NCBI RefSeq assembly: GCF_008119785.1
Contig: NZ_VSFA01000081.1
Coordinates: 1 to 32,374 of the forward strand
Source of the DNA: Micromonospora sp. MP36
GTDB lineage: Bacteria > Actinomycetota > Actinomycetes > Mycobacteriales > Micromonosporaceae
Reading direction: 5' to 3'
Length of the DNA: 32,374 nt
Below are positions 16,066 through 24,543 of this stretch, in pieces. A program made the translations under genes and the position numbers. How positions within the stretch are numbered: the first letter of the stretch is position 1; each line of letters opens with the position of its first letter. Below the pieces are notes generated by a model, which saw only the letters and a program-made list of their open reading frames with translations, did not search any database and was not told where the DNA came from.

Positions 16066-16090
16066 TCGCCGCCCTGCTGGATCGCGGCGA
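16066..16090 (+). terminator. Weak hairpin after ligase
   Basis: TCGCCGC and GCGGCGA form perfect 7-bp arms with an 11-base loop, starting 21 bases past the ligase stop. A modest terminator is possible. The rest of the 16046-16234 gap shows only the ribosome-binding site of the next gene. Confidence 0.35.
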
Positions 16091-16234
16091 CAGTATGTCC
16101 AGCCGGTGCGACACCACGTTCCGGACCGGGTCTTGTCGATCTGGTCGCAGCCGCCGCCGAGCGGGATCGCCGTCCCGGTTCCTGCTCTGCCGGCCGGGGC
16201 GGCTGCTCGTCGCGACAGGGATCAGGAAGGCAAA

Positions 16235-17113
16235 ATGGCGCGGATGACGACCACGCCTGGCCTGACGGTTCGCGGTGCCACCGCTGGTGATCTCGATGCC
16301 ATCGCGCGTGTTGCCGAGGCGGCGGGCCAGCGAGGCGAATGGACCGGGGCCGACCCCGCGTACGTCGGGCACCTGCTGCGGTACGGGCAGATCGCCGTCG
16401 CGATCGATGATGACGAAATCGTCGGCTTCGGTGCGACCCGGGAAATCGCCGGCCGCGCCGGCGTGACCTCGATGCTGTGCGACCTGTTCGTCGACCCGGC
16501 GCACCACGGTCGCGGCTGCGGCAGAGCCCTGCTCACTCAACTGTGGCCCGAGCAGACGACCGCACGGATGACGTTCAGCAGCCAGCACCCACACGCGCTG
16601 CCGCTCTACACGAGCGTCGGGCTGGACGCTTGGTGGCCGCTGCTGTATCTCACCGGGGATCCCCGTACCGTGCGGCCGCCTGCTGGTTGGACGGTCGAGC
16701 TGTCGTCCGCGGATGCGGTCGGCGCGTTCGAGGTGGGCTGGACGGGCCTGGACCGCACCGCCGACCATCACGCGTGGACCCGGCGGCCGAATGGTCTCGC
16801 GCTGGTCGCGGCGCTTGACGGCCAACCGCGGGCGGCCGGCGCCGCAGCGGGGGAGGGCGCCGGCTTCGGCCTGGTGCACCTGGCCTCGGATCCGCGTCTC
16901 ACCGACGCCCAGGCTGCCGACGCCGTGCTGGCGGCCCTCACCGCCCTCGACGGCGTGGAGGGTCACGCGCAGGTGTGCCTGCCAGCGCCGCACCCCGCTG
17001 TTCGTCCGCTGCTCGCAGCCGGATGGCGTACGGCTGACATGGACGTGTTCATGGCGACCCGCGTCGACCTGCTGCACGCGCGCCGGGCCGTGCCGTCGCC
17101 CGCTCTGGCCTGA
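16235..17113 (+). CDS. GNAT family N-acetyltransferase, two-domain form
   Basis: The 292-aa protein has an N-terminal GNAT domain (about residues 8-150) with the acetyl-CoA loop DPAHHGRGCGRALL and the following helix. The second half (about 155-285) looks like a degenerate GNAT copy: AFEVGW, a Gly-rich GEGAGFGLVHLA strand, and VRPLLAAGWRTADMDVFMATR at the end. Such tandem GNATs often use one domain for catalysis and the other as scaffold. The acceptor is unknown. The ATG at 16235 follows AGGAAGG with 4 bases between. A start further upstream at 16061 would add unrelated sequence. No operon partner is obvious; the SDR gene follows 83 bp later. Confidence 0.87.
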   Translation: MARMTTTPGLTVRGATAGDLDAIARVAEAAGQRGEWTGADPAYVGHLLRYGQIAVAIDDDEIVGFGATREIAGRAGVTSMLCDLFVDPAHHGRGCGRALLTQLWPEQTTARMTFSSQHPHALPLYTSVGLDAWWPLLYLTGDPRTVRPPAGWTVELSSADAVGAFEVGWTGLDRTADHHAWTRRPNGLALVAALDGQPRAAGAAAGEGAGFGLVHLASDPRLTDAQAADAVLAALTALDGVEGHAQVCLPAPHPAVRPLLAAGWRTADMDVFMATRVDLLHARRAVPSPALA

Positions 17114-17196
17114 CGGCCGCCGGTCGAGGCCGAGCGGGGAGCGCAAGGTCCGGACACCGCCAGACTTGCCGGGCCCACCGGGCGACGCTTGACGCC

Positions 17197-17940
17197 ATGA
17201 GCAACGTTCTTGACGGGAAAGTAGCGCTGGTAACCGGCGGCAGCCGCGGCATCGGCGCGGCGGTCGCCCTACGCCTTGCCGCGGACGGCGCCGATGTCGC
17301 GCTGACCTACCAGCAGAACGGCGACCGGGCCGCACAGGTCGTCGAGCAGATCAAGGCTGCGGGACGGCGCGCACTGGCGGTCCGCGCCGACAACGCCGAC
17401 CCGGCCGCCCTGACGCGGACGGTGGACGAGGTTGTCGGTGAATTCGGCCGCATCGACATCCTGGTCAACAACGCCGGGATCTACCTCGCCGGACCGGTGG
17501 ACGACCTCGGGTTGGCGGAGTTCGACCTGAGCATCGCCGTGAACGTCCGCGCGCCGTTCGTCACGTCGAAGGCCGCGGCCAGGCACATGGTCAGCGGCGG
17601 GCGGATCATCAACATCGGCAGCAACATGGCGCAGCGTGCCGCGTTCCCCGGCCACTCCGTGTACTCGTTGAGCAAGACCGCCCTCATCGGGCTCACCAAG
17701 GGCCTCGGCCGCGACCTGGGGCCACGCGGGATCACCGTGAACCTGATCAACCCCGGCCCGACCGATACCGATGCGAATCCCGCCGACGGCCCCTACGCCG
17801 AGGCCATCAGGGGCTTCACCGCGCTGGGTCAGTACGCCGAGCCGGCGGACATCGCGGCGGCGGTCGCGTTCCTGGCCCGCGAGGACAGCCGATACCTCAC
17901 CGGCGCGACCATCGACGTCGACGGCGGGTTCGCCATCTGA
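17197..17940 (+). CDS. SDR family oxidoreductase (FabG-like)
   Basis: The 247-aa classical short-chain dehydrogenase binds NAD(P)H through TGGSRGIG (residues 13-20) and has NNAG (91-94) and the catalytic set Ser142, Tyr156, Lys160 (YSLSK). It ends with YLTGATIDVDGGFAI, the typical FabG-like C-terminus. It would reduce a keto group or oxidise an alcohol; the substrate is not predictable, and single SDR genes outside fatty-acid clusters are usually not the housekeeping FabG. An Arg/Thr-type residue after strand 2 would favour NADP but is not decisive here (LTYQQNGDR). No good ribosome-binding site precedes the ATG. It converges on the carboxylase gene across a strong terminator. Confidence 0.9.
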   Translation: MSNVLDGKVALVTGGSRGIGAAVALRLAADGADVALTYQQNGDRAAQVVEQIKAAGRRALAVRADNADPAALTRTVDEVVGEFGRIDILVNNAGIYLAGPVDDLGLAEFDLSIAVNVRAPFVTSKAAARHMVSGGRIINIGSNMAQRAAFPGHSVYSLSKTALIGLTKGLGRDLGPRGITVNLINPGPTDTDANPADGPYAEAIRGFTALGQYAEPADIAAAVAFLAREDSRYLTGATIDVDGGFAI

Positions 17941-18022
17941 CCGGAGCCGTCGCCGTGCCTCGCCGGGCGGGCGACGCCATCGGCCCTGGCCCTCGGGCAG
18001 CAGGGCGCTGACGAATCGGGTC

Positions 18023-18051
18023 GCCGGGCCGGGGCAACGCCCCGGCCCGGC
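18023..18051. terminator. Bidirectional hairpin terminator between SDR and carboxylase
   Basis: A perfect 13-bp G/C stem (arms 18023-18035 and 18039-18051) closes a 3-base loop AAC between the two convergent genes. Confidence 0.85.
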
Positions 18052-18061
18052 ATTCGGTCTG

Positions 18062-18076
18062 CCCTCACCGTGAGGG
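18062..18076. terminator. Second short hairpin next to carboxylase stop
   Basis: CCCTCAC-C-GTGAGGG is a compact dyad 11 bases past the carboxylase stop codon, in addition to the larger hairpin at 18023-18051. It may assist termination on the minus strand. Confidence 0.45.
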
Positions 18077-18087
18077 GAGGCTCGAGG

Positions 18088-21000
18088 TTACGCGGTGGCG
18101 AGCCCGCGCTCGACCGCCGCGATGATCTGCGGACGCAGCTCCTCCGGCCGGATGATGGCGTCCACCGAGCCGACCTCGACCGCGCGCTGGATGCTGTGCA
18201 CGCCGTCGAACTCGGCGGCCACCTCGCCCAGCTTCTCCGCCCGCACCGTGGCCCGGACGTCCATGAGCTGCGTGACCAGTGCCGCCCGCTCCCCGCCGGT
18301 CGCCGCCGCGACGCGCGCCTCCAGTTCGGCCACCCGCGGATCCTTCGCCGTGCGCGCGTTGACGTCACCGGCGAACACCACGGCCGCCGCGGGCGCCCCG
18401 CCGATGACGGACGCGAACGAGCCCTCCACGGCGAGCACGGTCATGTTCGGGTTGAGCGCCTTGGAGAACACCACGAACGCGCCGCCGTGATACCGCGAGA
18501 TCACGCAGAACACGATCGGCCCTTCGAAGTTCACGATCGCCCGACCGATCTCCGCGCCGTACTCCAGCTGCAACTGGCGCATCGACTCCGGCGAACCGTC
18601 GAACCCGGACAGGTTCGCCAGCACGACCAGCGGCCGGTTCCCGCTGGCCGCGTTGATCGCCCGCGCGGCCTTCTTGGACGAGCGTGGGAACAGGGTGCCC
18701 GCGGTGTAGGTGTCCGGGCCGTCGGTGGGCGGGAAGCCGCGCCTCGGCACCGACCGGGACTCGATGCCGAGCAGGCACACCGGGACGCCGCCGAGGTGCA
18801 CGTCCTGCACCACCGCGGTCTCCGCGTCGGCCATGCCCGCCCAGCGCTCCAGGATCGCGTGATCCTGGTCGGCCAGGGCCCGCATCAGCGTACGGATGTC
18901 GAACGCCTTCTTCCGATCGGGGTTGCGCTCCCGGGAGAAGATCTCGCCGACGGTCGTGAAATCGCTGTCCGGTACCGCATGCGGGTAGTCGGAGATGTCG
19001 CGGTCGACCGGGTCGGACGTGACGGCCCGGCGCGGCCGGGTCTCGCCAGGCGCGATGTAGGTGTGGTCGTAGTGCGTCATCAGCACGTTGCGGGCGGCCC
19101 GCAGGTCCGGCGCCCAGTACTGGGCCTGGCCGTTGGGGCCCATCACCCGGTCGTAACCGCCGATGCCGAAGTTGTCCTCGGCCGACACCCCGCCGGAGAA
19201 GTCCAGTGACTGCTTGCCGGTCAGCACCATCGCCGAGTCCGGGGTCATCACCAGGATCCCCTTGGTGTGCATGAGCATCGTGGCTTCGGCGTTCCAGTAC
19301 GGCTGGGCGCCCACGTTGATCCCGGCGACCACGATGTTGATCTCGCCGCCCTGCTGGGTGAACTCCACGATCCGCTTGAGCGCCGCGGCCACCCAGTCCA
19401 TGTTCTCGGTGCCCGAGCTCATCGAGATCCGCGCGCCCGCGGACAGCGCGAACCAGTCGACCGGTACGCGCATCCGCTCGGCGAGGTCGAGCGCCGCGAT
19501 CACCCGCGCGCACTCCGGCTCGGCCAGCGCGCCCAGCGCCTTGGTCGGGTCGCCGAGCAGCACCACCCGCGTGACGCCTTCGGGATACCGCTCCGTCGGC
19601 GTGCTCACCACACCGGCGACGATGCCCGCCTTGTTCTGCCCCTTGGGGCGCTCGACCGGGGCCAGCTCACCGGTGTCGTCCAGGTCGTACTCGGTGAAGG
19701 TGCCGCGCTGACCGGCCAGCATCTCGGTCAGCTCGTACGGGTACGTCGTGCCGCGGCGCCGCGCCGAGAGCACCTTCTGCCGGTAGTCGTCGAGCGGCTG
19801 GATCGGCTCGTCCGTCGGCTCGGTGACCGACACCCGCATGCCCGTGTCGTAGGAGATCTGGACCGCGATGTCGGTGAGTTCGCCGGTGGCCCCGTCGCGC
19901 TGGCGGCCGAGGAACAGCACCTCCTCCAGGCCCGCGCCGGCCGTGATCGGCAGCACGCGCTGGGCGACGGCGTCGAGCTCGTCCATGGTCAGGTCGTTCG
20001 GCGGCCAGACGTAGATGGTGATCCGGTTGGTGTCGAACCGCTTCTTCGCGGGACGCTGCGCCTGGACCTTGCGGATCGCGTCGAGACAGGCGTCCAGCGC
20101 GCCCTCGACCGCGGGCAGCGCGAGGATCCGGCCGTCGGCGTCGCGCAGCGGGGTCAGGTCGCGGACCTGGGCCATCGCCGCCAGCCGCTCGTCGGCCGGG
20201 TTGTTCGGGGCGACGCAATGGAAGAGGTAGACCTCTTCGTCCGCCGACGGCAGGCGGGTCAGGTCGAAGTTCCGCAGTCGCGACAGTTGCAGGCGCTCGG
20301 CGATCAGCGGGTGCAGCCCGCGGATGACCCGGTCCTCGCCCAGGCCTGGCCGGAACGTGAACTGGTGGTGCATCGGCGTGCCGTTGCGCCCGGCCACCGA
20401 CACCGTCACCCGCTGGAGCACGTCCAGCAGCCCGGCCTGGTCGACGATGTCCCGCAGGGTCGCGGCCATCGCGTCCGTCCCGGGCTGGTCGGCCCAGGTC
20501 AGGTACACGTCGGCGACCGACGGCTCCGGGTCACGGCGCGGCGCCGAGCCCGAGCCGTCGCTGGAGTCGGACAGCTGGGCGACCTTCGCCAGGGCCGCGG
20601 GCAGCTCGCCGAAGTCCGTGGCCGCCGCGATCAGCCGGAAGCGCTCGCCGTCGCGGTCGTACTGGGCGGTGAAGAACGAATGCCCCGCCACCTCAACGGA
20701 TCGCGCGTCGCTCGCCCCGCGGTTGCCGTAGTAGCGGCGGCTGAGCACCTCGAGCATCGGCCCGTGGTCGGCGCCCGGCTTGCCGATGCGCTGACCGAGC
20801 AGCCGGACCAGAGGTTCGGGCGAGGCGACCATGTTCGCGATCCGCTCGGCGCGGTCGGGCGCGCCGGGGTTCTCGTCGAGGTGGCGAAGGTGGCCGCGGA
20901 CGCCCGCGTAGACCTCGGCGCGCTTGCGGCGCAGCATCGGCTGGGCGGCCCAGCGGAACACGATGCTGCGGGCCAGGTCGCCGACCACCGGGAACCGGAG

Positions 21001-23577
21001 CTGGGTCGCGAAGATCAGGTGCTCCAGCGCCTGCCCGACCAGCTCGCGCAGGTCGTCGCCGGGCAGTGGCTCGGTCAGCCACTGCTGCAGGAACGTGACG
21101 ATCACCGAGACATCGGCCGAGGTCCGTCGTTGCGCCAGGAAGATCCGGAACACGGCCTCTTCCAGCGCGGGCGTGCGCTCGAAGTCGTTGACGCCGTAGT
21201 GGGCGAGCACCCGGGCGAGCCGGTTGCGGAAGGTGTCCGGCAGCGCGGCGCGCTCGACGTCGAGGCACTGCAGGTACGCGTGGAAGTATTCGCGCGGGCT
21301 GTGCACCCGGGTGTCGGCCTTGGTTTCCTCGCCGACCGGCCGATTGCGGCTCAGCTCGGACAGGTCGGCGAACACCTGCAGCAGCTCGACCTCCTCCTCG
21401 AGCGGACGGTGGCCGAGCTCGGCCCGCGCCGCCAGGTAGTTGGACAGCGCCCGGCGTTCGTCACGGGGGTCGAGGTCGTAGCCGAGCAGCAGGCTGCGCA
21501 GGTCGGCGATGCCGCGCGCGACGCGGGCCTCGGCGGACAGACCGGTCGGCTCGGGCGGCAGCTCCAGGTCGACGGCTTCGGTTTCGGCGGCCGCGCCGGC
21601 GGTTTCGTCGCCGATCGGTTCCAGGCGCAGCAGCGGCGCCCCGGCCTCCACCTGGCTGCCGACGGAGACCTGGCATTCCCGCAGCTTCGCCTTGAACGGC
21701 GCGCGCAGCACGGTCTCCATCTTCATGCTCTCTAGGACGAGCACGGGCGCGCCCGCCTCGACCTCGTCGCCCACTTCGAGCGGGGTGGCGACGACCAGCG
21801 CGGGGGCGGGGGAGCGCAGCACGCCGCCCTCGTCGCGGCTGACCCGGTGCGTGACGCCGTCCACCTCGACCAGGTGGATGGGCCCGTGGGTGTCGGTGAC
21901 GAGGCGGTAGCGTCGGCCGTTGACCAGGATCCGGCCGGTGTGCTCGTCGAACCGGTCGAGTTCGACGTCCACGGTGGAGGCTTCCCCGATGCCGACGCGG
22001 AACCGGCGCGGCCCGGTCTGCGCGACGGTCACCCGGTAGCTGGCGCCGCGAAGCTTGAGGTCGATCGGGCGGCCGCTCTCGTGCTGCACCTGCGGGCGGC
22101 CGCCGTGCGCGGTGGACAGCAGCCGCTGCCGCTCGACGAGCGCTTCGTCCTCGTACGCCTCGATGGCGGCCGCGGCCAGTGCGATGCCGGAGTGCGTGGT
22201 GGTGACCAGGCGGCCCTGCGCGCGAACCCGGTCGATCCAGCCGGTGTCCGCGCTGCCGTCGATCACCTCGGGCTGGTCGAGCAGGTCGAGCAGGAAGCTC
22301 TTGTTGGTGGCGCCGCCCTCGATGATCACCGTGGTCTCGGCGACCGCGCGGCGCAGCCGGCCGAGCGCCTCGTCGCGGGTACGGCCGTAGGCGATGATCT
22401 TGGCGATCATCGAGTCGAAGTCGGCGGGGATCAGGTCGCCCTCGCTGACCCCGGTATCCACCCGGATGCCGGGGCCGCTGGGCAGCGCCAGCCGGACGAT
22501 CCGACCGGGCGACGGCGCGAAGTCCCGGTCAGGGTCCTCGGCGTTGAGCCTGGCCTCGACGGCATGTCCGGCCTCGGCCGGGATCCGTTCGCCGAGCCGC
22601 CCGCCGGCGGCCACGTGGATCTGCGCCTTGACCAGGTCGAAGTCGGTGGTGGCCTCGGTGATCGGGTGCTCGACCTGAAGTCGGGTGTTGACCTCGAGGA
22701 AGGCGAACAGCTGGTCGCCCGGGTGGTAGAGGAACTCGACGGTGCCGGCGCCGCGGTAGTCCACGGCCAGCGCGAGCCGCTCGGCCGCCGCCTTCAGCTC
22801 GCGGGTCTGCTCGGGCGTGAGCACGGGGGAGGAGGACTCCTCGATGACCTTCTGGTTGCGCCGCTGCACCGAGCAGTCCCGGACACCCAGTGCCCATGCG
22901 GTGCCCTGACCGTCGGCGATGACCTGCACCTCGACGTGCCGCGCGCCGGTGACCAGGCGTTCCAGGAACACCACGCCGCTACCGAACGCGCGCTCGGCCT
23001 CCAGGCTCGTGCGCTCGTAGGCCTCGGTGAGCTCCTCCTCGCTGCGGACGACCCGGATGCCCCGGCCGCCGCCGCCCGCGGTCGCCTTGAGCATCAGCGG
23101 GTAGCCGATCTCGGCCGCCGCGCGCTTGGCCGCGTCCAGACTCTCCACCGCGCCGCGGCTCCACGGCGCCACCGGGACGCCGACCTCCTCGGCGATCAGC
23201 TTCGCGCCGATCTTGTCACCGAGCTCGCGCATGGCCGTGGCGCTCGGACCGATGAAGGTGACCCCGATCTTCTCGCAGAGTTCGGCGAACGCCGGATCCT
23301 CGGCGACGAAGCCCCAGCCCACCCACGCGGCGTCCGCACGCGTCTCGACCAGCGCGCGTTCGAGGACGCTGTGGTTCAGATACGGGCGCGTCGACGCGGG
23401 CCCGAGGCAGTAGCTGTCGTCCGCCTCGCGGACGAAGGTGGCGGCGCGCTCGGCGTCGGTGTAGAGGGCGATGGTCTCGATCGGCGGGGCCCCGGTCTCG
23501 GCGTTGAGCTCGCGAACGGCGTGGATCAGCCGCATGGCGGCCTCTCCCCGGTTGACGATGGCGATGCGGCTGAACAC
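18088..23577 (-). CDS. Single-chain multidomain acyl-CoA (acetyl/propionyl-CoA) carboxylase
   Basis: The 1829-aa cytosolic biotin enzyme makes malonyl-CoA (or methylmalonyl-CoA) from the acyl-CoA, bicarbonate and ATP. Order: biotin carboxylase (about residues 1-450; KATAGGGGRG at 164-173, FLEVNTRLQVEHPITE near 293-308); BCCP with biotinyl Lys619 in LESMKMET; a long central region (about 690-1170) resembling the ACC-central part of eukaryotic ACC; then carboxyltransferase N and C halves (about 1200-1829; GARISMSSGTENMDW near 1380, GGVSAEDNFGIGGYDR, FSKALNPNMTVLAVEGSFASVIGGAPAA in part). Most bacteria split these functions over separate subunits; a few actinomycetes such as Saccharopolyspora have this fused form. 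The GTG at 23577 has GGGAGG 7 bases upstream. The upstream region has a tandem repeat and a leader hairpin. Confidence 0.92.
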   Translation of the reverse strand: MFSRIAIVNRGEAAMRLIHAVRELNAETGAPPIETIALYTDAERAATFVREADDSYCLGPASTRPYLNHSVLERALVETRADAAWVGWGFVAEDPAFAELCEKIGVTFIGPSATAMRELGDKIGAKLIAEEVGVPVAPWSRGAVESLDAAKRAAAEIGYPLMLKATAGGGGRGIRVVRSEEELTEAYERTSLEAERAFGSGVVFLERLVTGARHVEVQVIADGQGTAWALGVRDCSVQRRNQKVIEESSSPVLTPEQTRELKAAAERLALAVDYRGAGTVEFLYHPGDQLFAFLEVNTRLQVEHPITEATTDFDLVKAQIHVAAGGRLGERIPAEAGHAVEARLNAEDPDRDFAPSPGRIVRLALPSGPGIRVDTGVSEGDLIPADFDSMIAKIIAYGRTRDEALGRLRRAVAETTVIIEGGATNKSFLLDLLDQPEVIDGSADTGWIDRVRAQGRLVTTTHSGIALAAAAIEAYEDEALVERQRLLSTAHGGRPQVQHESGRPIDLKLRGASYRVTVAQTGPRRFRVGIGEASTVDVELDRFDEHTGRILVNGRRYRLVTDTHGPIHLVEVDGVTHRVSRDEGGVLRSPAPALVVATPLEVGDEVEAGAPVLVLESMKMETVLRAPFKAKLRECQVSVGSQVEAGAPLLRLEPIGDETAGAAAETEAVDLELPPEPTGLSAEARVARGIADLRSLLLGYDLDPRDERRALSNYLAARAELGHRPLEEEVELLQVFADLSELSRNRPVGEETKADTRVHSPREYFHAYLQCLDVERAALPDTFRNRLARVLAHYGVNDFERTPALEEAVFRIFLAQRRTSADVSVIVTFLQQWLTEPLPGDDLRELVGQALEHLIFATQLRFPVVGDLARSIVFRWAAQPMLRRKRAEVYAGVRGHLRHLDENPGAPDRAERIANMVASPEPLVRLLGQRIGKPGADHGPMLEVLSRRYYGNRGASDARSVEVAGHSFFTAQYDRDGERFRLIAAATDFGELPAALAKVAQLSDSSDGSGSAPRRDPEPSVADVYLTWADQPGTDAMAATLRDIVDQAGLLDVLQRVTVSVAGRNGTPMHHQFTFRPGLGEDRVIRGLHPLIAERLQLSRLRNFDLTRLPSADEEVYLFHCVAPNNPADERLAAMAQVRDLTPLRDADGRILALPAVEGALDACLDAIRKVQAQRPAKKRFDTNRITIYVWPPNDLTMDELDAVAQRVLPITAGAGLEEVLFLGRQRDGATGELTDIAVQISYDTGMRVSVTEPTDEPIQPLDDYRQKVLSARRRGTTYPYELTEMLAGQRGTFTEYDLDDTGELAPVERPKGQNKAGIVAGVVSTPTERYPEGVTRVVLLGDPTKALGALAEPECARVIAALDLAERMRVPVDWFALSAGARISMSSGTENMDWVAAALKRIVEFTQQGGEINIVVAGINVGAQPYWNAEATMLMHTKGILVMTPDSAMVLTGKQSLDFSGGVSAEDNFGIGGYDRVMGPNGQAQYWAPDLRAARNVLMTHYDHTYIAPGETRPRRAVTSDPVDRDISDYPHAVPDSDFTTVGEIFSRERNPDRKKAFDIRTLMRALADQDHAILERWAGMADAETAVVQDVHLGGVPVCLLGIESRSVPRRGFPPTDGPDTYTAGTLFPRSSKKAARAINAASGNRPLVVLANLSGFDGSPESMRQLQLEYGAEIGRAIVNFEGPIVFCVISRYHGGAFVVFSKALNPNMTVLAVEGSFASVIGGAPAAAVVFAGDVNARTAKDPRVAELEARVAAATGGERAALVTQLMDVRATVRAEKLGEVAAEFDGVHSIQRAVEVGSVDAIIRPEELRPQIIAAVERGLATA

Positions 23578-23608
23578 CGAGTAAGCCTCCCAAAGTGCGT
23601 GCAGAACG

Positions 23609-23643
23609 TGACGGGGGCTCCCTCCGGGCAGGGGTCCCCGTCA
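23609..23643 (-). promoter_or_regulatory. Leader hairpin of carboxylase mRNA
   Basis: Arms 23609-23621 and 23631-23643 pair at 11 of 13 positions (outer TGACGGGG/CCCCGTCA perfect) around a 9-base loop. On the carboxylase strand the structure ends 17 bases before the GGGAGG ribosome-binding site, where it could act as an attenuator, mRNA stabiliser or operator. Confidence 0.45.
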
Positions 23644-23706
23644 ACAACTTTCACGGCTACTGGCCGGTAGGCAAATCGCCGGATCCACCACCTGGGGACG
23701 GCGAAC

Positions 23707-23752
23707 GTTGTGGAAAGCCACCAACTTCAGTTGTGGACACCCGCCAACTTCT
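23707..23752. repeat. Tandem 23-bp direct repeat upstream of carboxylase
   Basis: Two adjacent 23-bp units (23707-23729 and 23730-23752) match at 19 positions. Both start GTTGTGGA and carry CCAACTTC, giving GTTG-N11-CAAC partial dyads. Unit spacing of 23 bp is close to two helical turns, as for cooperative binding of two regulator dimers. The repeat lies 130-175 bp before the carboxylase start. Confidence 0.6.
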
Positions 23753-23970
23753 AGACATTTCGGTTTCAACGCCGTGACGAGCGCCAGGCCCGGCACGTCG
23801 TCGGTCAAACCCATGCCAAACGGCCGCACCGGTTGATTCCTGCGAACCAGCCGTAGCCCACAACTCACCCAGCGTCAGAACGGCGACCCCTCGACGCCTC
23901 GGCCGGCCCGCAATGGCCTGCGGCGAATATCGAGTGGCGGGACCGGCCCGACGGTAGCGAAGATCGCGGT

Positions 23971-24531
23971 GTGGGTGTCTTCCTGGAAACCGAGCGGCTC
24001 GTGCTGCGCCCGTTCACCGACACAGACGTCGACCACCTGGTCGCCCTGGACGGCGACCCCGAGGTGATGCGTTTCATCAACGGTGGCCGGCCGACAAGTC
24101 GCGAGACCATCCAGGTGCGCACTCTGCCGCGGCTCCTGCACGACTACCCGTGCTTCGATACCCGCGGCTACTGGGCCGCCGAGGAGAAGGACACCGGGAC
24201 GTTCCTGGGCTGGTTCGAGTTCCGTCCCCTCGACGAGCACAGCCCTGCCGTGGTCGAGCTCGGCTACCGGCTGAACAAGGCCGCCTGGGGCAAGGGCTAC
24301 GCCACGGAGGGATCGCGCGCCCTGATCGAGAAGGGGTTCACCGACCTCGGCGTGCAGCGGGTGACCGCGAACACCATGGCGGTCAACGCCGGATCCCGGC
24401 GGGTGATGGAGAAGGCGGGCCTGTCGTTCCTGCGCACCTTCACCGGCGACTGGCCCGAGGCGATCGAAGGCTCCGAGCACGGCGAAGTCGAGTACGAACT
24501 CACCCGCACCGACTGGGAGCAGCGCCGATAG
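23971..24531 (+). CDS. GNAT N-acetyltransferase, RimJ/RimL type
   Basis: The 186-aa protein begins VFLETERLVLRPFTDTD, the standard opening of RimJ/RimL-like acetyltransferases. The acetyl-CoA motif is NKAAWGKGYATEGSRALI (about residues 95-113), followed by VQRVTANTMAVNAGSRRVMEKAGL, which contains the conserved NxxSxxxMEKxGF element in a close variant. It uses acetyl-CoA to acetylate an unknown amine or protein N-terminus. It starts with GTG at 23971; the ribosome-binding site is weak (AGCGAAGAT, 6 bases upstream), so a short-leader transcript is possible. It is divergent from the carboxylase and converges with 12 bp on the next gene. Confidence 0.87.
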   Translation: MGVFLETERLVLRPFTDTDVDHLVALDGDPEVMRFINGGRPTSRETIQVRTLPRLLHDYPCFDTRGYWAAEEKDTGTFLGWFEFRPLDEHSPAVVELGYRLNKAAWGKGYATEGSRALIEKGFTDLGVQRVTANTMAVNAGSRRVMEKAGLSFLRTFTGDWPEAIEGSEHGEVEYELTRTDWEQRR

Positions 24532-24543
24532 GCGTCAGCTGCG

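Larger units (their letters stand above)
23578..23970. other. 393-bp non-coding region between carboxylase and GNAT genes
   Basis: The region holds the ribosome-binding site of the carboxylase (minus strand, complement of 23586-23591), a leader hairpin, a tandem 23-bp repeat and presumably two divergent promoters. Short open frames on either strand here have no protein-like character. It is the longest gap in the window and the most structured one. Confidence 0.6.

Noticed and set aside
15350..17335. A 661-codon minus-strand open frame across ligase, GNAT and SDR genes
   Set aside because: It is antisense to three well-supported genes and has compositionally biased, motif-free product.
11503..18087. 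Secondary-metabolite cluster around the SARP regulator
   Set aside because: No PKS, NRPS, terpene or RiPP genes are present; the hydrolase, GNAT and SDR alone do not make a cluster.
19267..23670. Two long plus-strand open frames (19267-21735 and 21847-23670) opposite the carboxylase
   Set aside because: Their products are Arg/Gly/Val/His-rich low-complexity sequences that mirror the codon bias of the carboxylase. They have no motifs or good ribosome-binding sites.
23641..23868. A 75-codon minus-strand ORF in the carboxylase upstream region
   Set aside because: It overlaps the tandem repeat and part of the leader, has no protein-like pattern and no ribosome-binding site.
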